A stretch of 5,726 bases of DNA, taken from the NCBI GenBank assembly GCA_039805565.1, contig JBDLTZ010000269.1, positions 1 to 5,726 on the forward strand, in the 5' to 3' direction. The stretch comes from CALJIC01 sp039805565. Lineage in GTDB: Bacteria > Chloroflexota > Chloroflexia > Chloroflexales > Roseiflexaceae. This document shows, piece after piece, positions 4,734 to 5,726 of the stretch. Both the position numbers and the translations under genes were made by a program. Every line of letters starts with the position of its first letter. The stretch's first letter is position 1. A model generated the notes under the pieces. The model saw only the letters and a program-made list of their open reading frames with translations. It searched no databases and was not told the origin of the DNA.

Positions 4734-5609
4734 CTACGCGATAGACCGCACCCGCTCCAGCAGCGTCTCTACCTCCGCGCCTGAGAGCGGCATCTGCGGC
4801 GCGCGCGCGGCGGTGGCGGGCAGCCCGGTGAGCGCCGGCAGCAGGGCCTTCAGCGCCGGCACGTTGCCATAGGGCTTGATCGCGTCGCTGGCGGCCGTGA
4901 CGCGCCGCTGGGCTTCCTCCACGCCCGAGCCGGCCTCGAACGCGTCCATCAGCGCCCGCATCTCGCGCGGGAAGGCGTTGGTGAGCGCGTAGATCCCGCC
5001 GGCCGCGCCGTCCGCCAGGGCGCGCGCGGTGAGGGGCGCGCCGCCAGTGTAGATCTTCAGCTGCGGGAAGCGTGAGCAGAGCATCTTCGTGTGCTCCGCG
5101 TCGCCGCCGCTGTCCTTGAGGCCCAGCACCGCGTCGGGGTGGCTCTCGAGCAGCCCGGCGATCACCGTGGCTGGGACCGGCACCTGCGTGACCGGCGGGA
5201 TGTGGTAGAGCAGAATCTTCCCGCCCGCGGGCAGAGCGTCGCACACGGCGCGGAAGTAGGCCAGCAACCCCCCGTCGCTGACGCCCTTAAAGTAGTAGGG
5301 TGGCAGCACCAGGGCAGCCTCAGCGCCACGCTCGATCGCGTAGCGGGTGCAGGCGATCGTCTCGGGGAGGTTGGCGCAGCCGGTGCCTGGGATGACCCGC
5401 AGGCGGCCGCGGTGGGCCAGCACCGTGTCGATCACCGCCAGGCGCTCGGCGACGCCAAGCGACGGCCCCTCGCCGGTAGTGCCGCAGGGGACCACGCCGT
5501 CCACGCCGCGTTCCTCCATCCAGCGTAGGTGGCCGGGGATCCAGGCGTGGTCGACGGCGCCGGTGGCGCTGTGGAACGGAGTGACGCTGGCGGCGAACAG
5601 CTCGGGCAT
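4734..5609 (-). CDS. Dihydrodipicolinate synthase/N-acetylneuraminate lyase family protein (DapA-like, substrate uncertain)
   Basis: A cytosolic class I aldolase or lyase of 291 residues, full length against E. coli DapA (292). Pyruvate-binding and catalytic features are in place: GTTGE (43-47, with T44 and T45), Y135 in LLYHIPP, and the Schiff-base lysine K165 in LGLKDSGGD. PPYYFKG (103-109) matches the DapA PPYYN segment. DapA has an arginine a few residues after the catalytic tyrosine (YNVPSRTG), which grips the aspartate semialdehyde carboxylate; here the segment is YHIPPVTQ, with no arginine. This argues against lysine biosynthesis as its role and for a pyruvate- or 2-oxo-acid-processing relative such as a sugar-acid or hydroxy-oxoglutarate aldolase. 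Start: ATG 5609 has AAAGGA at a normal distance; the open frame above it is low-complexity and contains the promoter. There are no lysine or sugar-acid pathway neighbours here to decide the substrate. Confidence 0.85.
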   Translation of the reverse strand: MPELFAASVTPFHSATGAVDHAWIPGHLRWMEERGVDGVVPCGTTGEGPSLGVAERLAVIDTVLAHRGRLRVIPGTGCANLPETIACTRYAIERGAEAALVLPPYYFKGVSDGGLLAYFRAVCDALPAGGKILLYHIPPVTQVPVPATVIAGLLESHPDAVLGLKDSGGDAEHTKMLCSRFPQLKIYTGGAPLTARALADGAAGGIYALTNAFPREMRALMDAFEAGSGVEEAQRRVTAASDAIKPYGNVPALKALLPALTGLPATAARAPQMPLSGAEVETLLERVRSIA

Positions 5610-5649
5610 GGCTCGGTCCTTTCGTGGCGAGGGTCGGGCAACGGAGGGT

Positions 5650-5658
5650 ATTGTACCA
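5650..5658 (-). promoter_or_regulatory. Extended -10 promoter for the DapA-like gene
   Basis: Minus strand TGG-TACAAT (5658-5650): an extended -10 with five of six consensus bases, about 40 bp before ATG 5609. No -35 hexamer is evident at the usual spacing. The motif is nearly identical to the TGG-TACCAT of the DUF3048 promoter, which supports both. Confidence 0.5.
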
Positions 5659-5675
5659 AATCGAGGCGGAGCAGC

Positions 5676-5705
5676 GGGGCGGGGCGGCGGGGCGACGGGG
5701 AGGGG
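5676..5705 (+). other. G-quadruplex-prone run upstream of the DapA-like promoter
   Basis: Five runs of four G occur within 30 bp, separated by 1-4 bases (runs at 5676, 5681, 5689, 5697 and 5702). The run lies on the plus strand, at and beyond the -35 position of the minus-strand lyase promoter. The pattern satisfies the usual intramolecular quadruplex rule; any effect on transcription is inference. Confidence 0.5.
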
Positions 5706-5726
5706 CGCAGCATCAAACACAACCGG

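Noticed and set aside
4507..5244. Long minus-strand frame overlapping the transporter and lyase genes
   Set aside because: The translation is Arg/Ala/Gly-rich, shows no domain, and overlaps two well-supported genes in another frame.
5091..5528. Plus-strand open frame inside the lyase gene
   Set aside because: It is a shadow of the lyase coding sequence with no recognisable protein features or ribosome site.
5610..5720. N-terminal extension of the DapA-like protein
   Set aside because: The extra residues are Pro/Arg-rich and unlike the family, which begins close to residue 1 of the 5609 start. The extended -10 promoter and G-run lie within it.

Overview
This GC-rich window (roughly two thirds G+C by eye) looks like bacterial chromosome. 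Shine-Dalgarno sequences are clear (AAGGAGGTG, AAAGGA) and several promoters look like extended -10 sigma70-type sites. The gene mix (an OpuC-type osmoprotectant transporter, a DUF3048 protein, a His-rich cation diffusion facilitator and a DHDPS-family lyase) would fit a Chloroflexota-like organism, but that assignment is an inference from style and gene content, with low confidence.

Layout. Positions 1-1033 (+) hold the tail of an osmoprotectant ABC transporter ATPase (C-terminal CBS domain, to 198), a short coding-like remnant (to 298), a cluster of small GC-rich hairpins, and an OpuCB-type permease (407-1033). The permease stop directly abuts the stop of a convergent minus-strand gene for a secreted DUF3048 (YerB-like) protein (2017-1034). 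That gene has a good promoter at 2083-2055 and a 4 x 7-bp tandem repeat just upstream. Further up, a two-gene minus-strand operon encodes a three-helix membrane protein (3115-2711) and a small helical protein with a weak TerB-like look (2681-2250). A 340-bp divergent region (3116-3455) with candidate promoters, a one-turn-spaced direct repeat and a 20-bp dyad separates this operon from a cation diffusion facilitator (3456-4676, +). The N-terminus of that transporter is a 12-unit, 15-bp tandem array encoding His-rich HEHDG pentapeptides. A strong hairpin (4694-4720) lies between it and the convergent DHDPS/NAL-family lyase gene (5609-4734). The lyase keeps the Schiff-base lysine but lacks the arginine used by true DapA to bind aspartate semialdehyde. 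Its upstream region has an extended -10 promoter and a G-quadruplex-prone G-run.

How the genes relate. Only two gene pairs look like functional units: the ABC ATPase with its permease (compatible-solute uptake), and the membrane/TerB-like pair (unknown role, divergent from the metal transporter, so co-regulation is possible but unproven). The DUF3048 and lyase genes look like single-gene transcription units. I do not see a clearly new system. The most unusual items are the His-pentapeptide array with its nucleotide-level duplication history, the divergent regulatory region beside it, the uncharacterised two-gene operon, and the interrupted ABC-transporter operon with nested hairpins.
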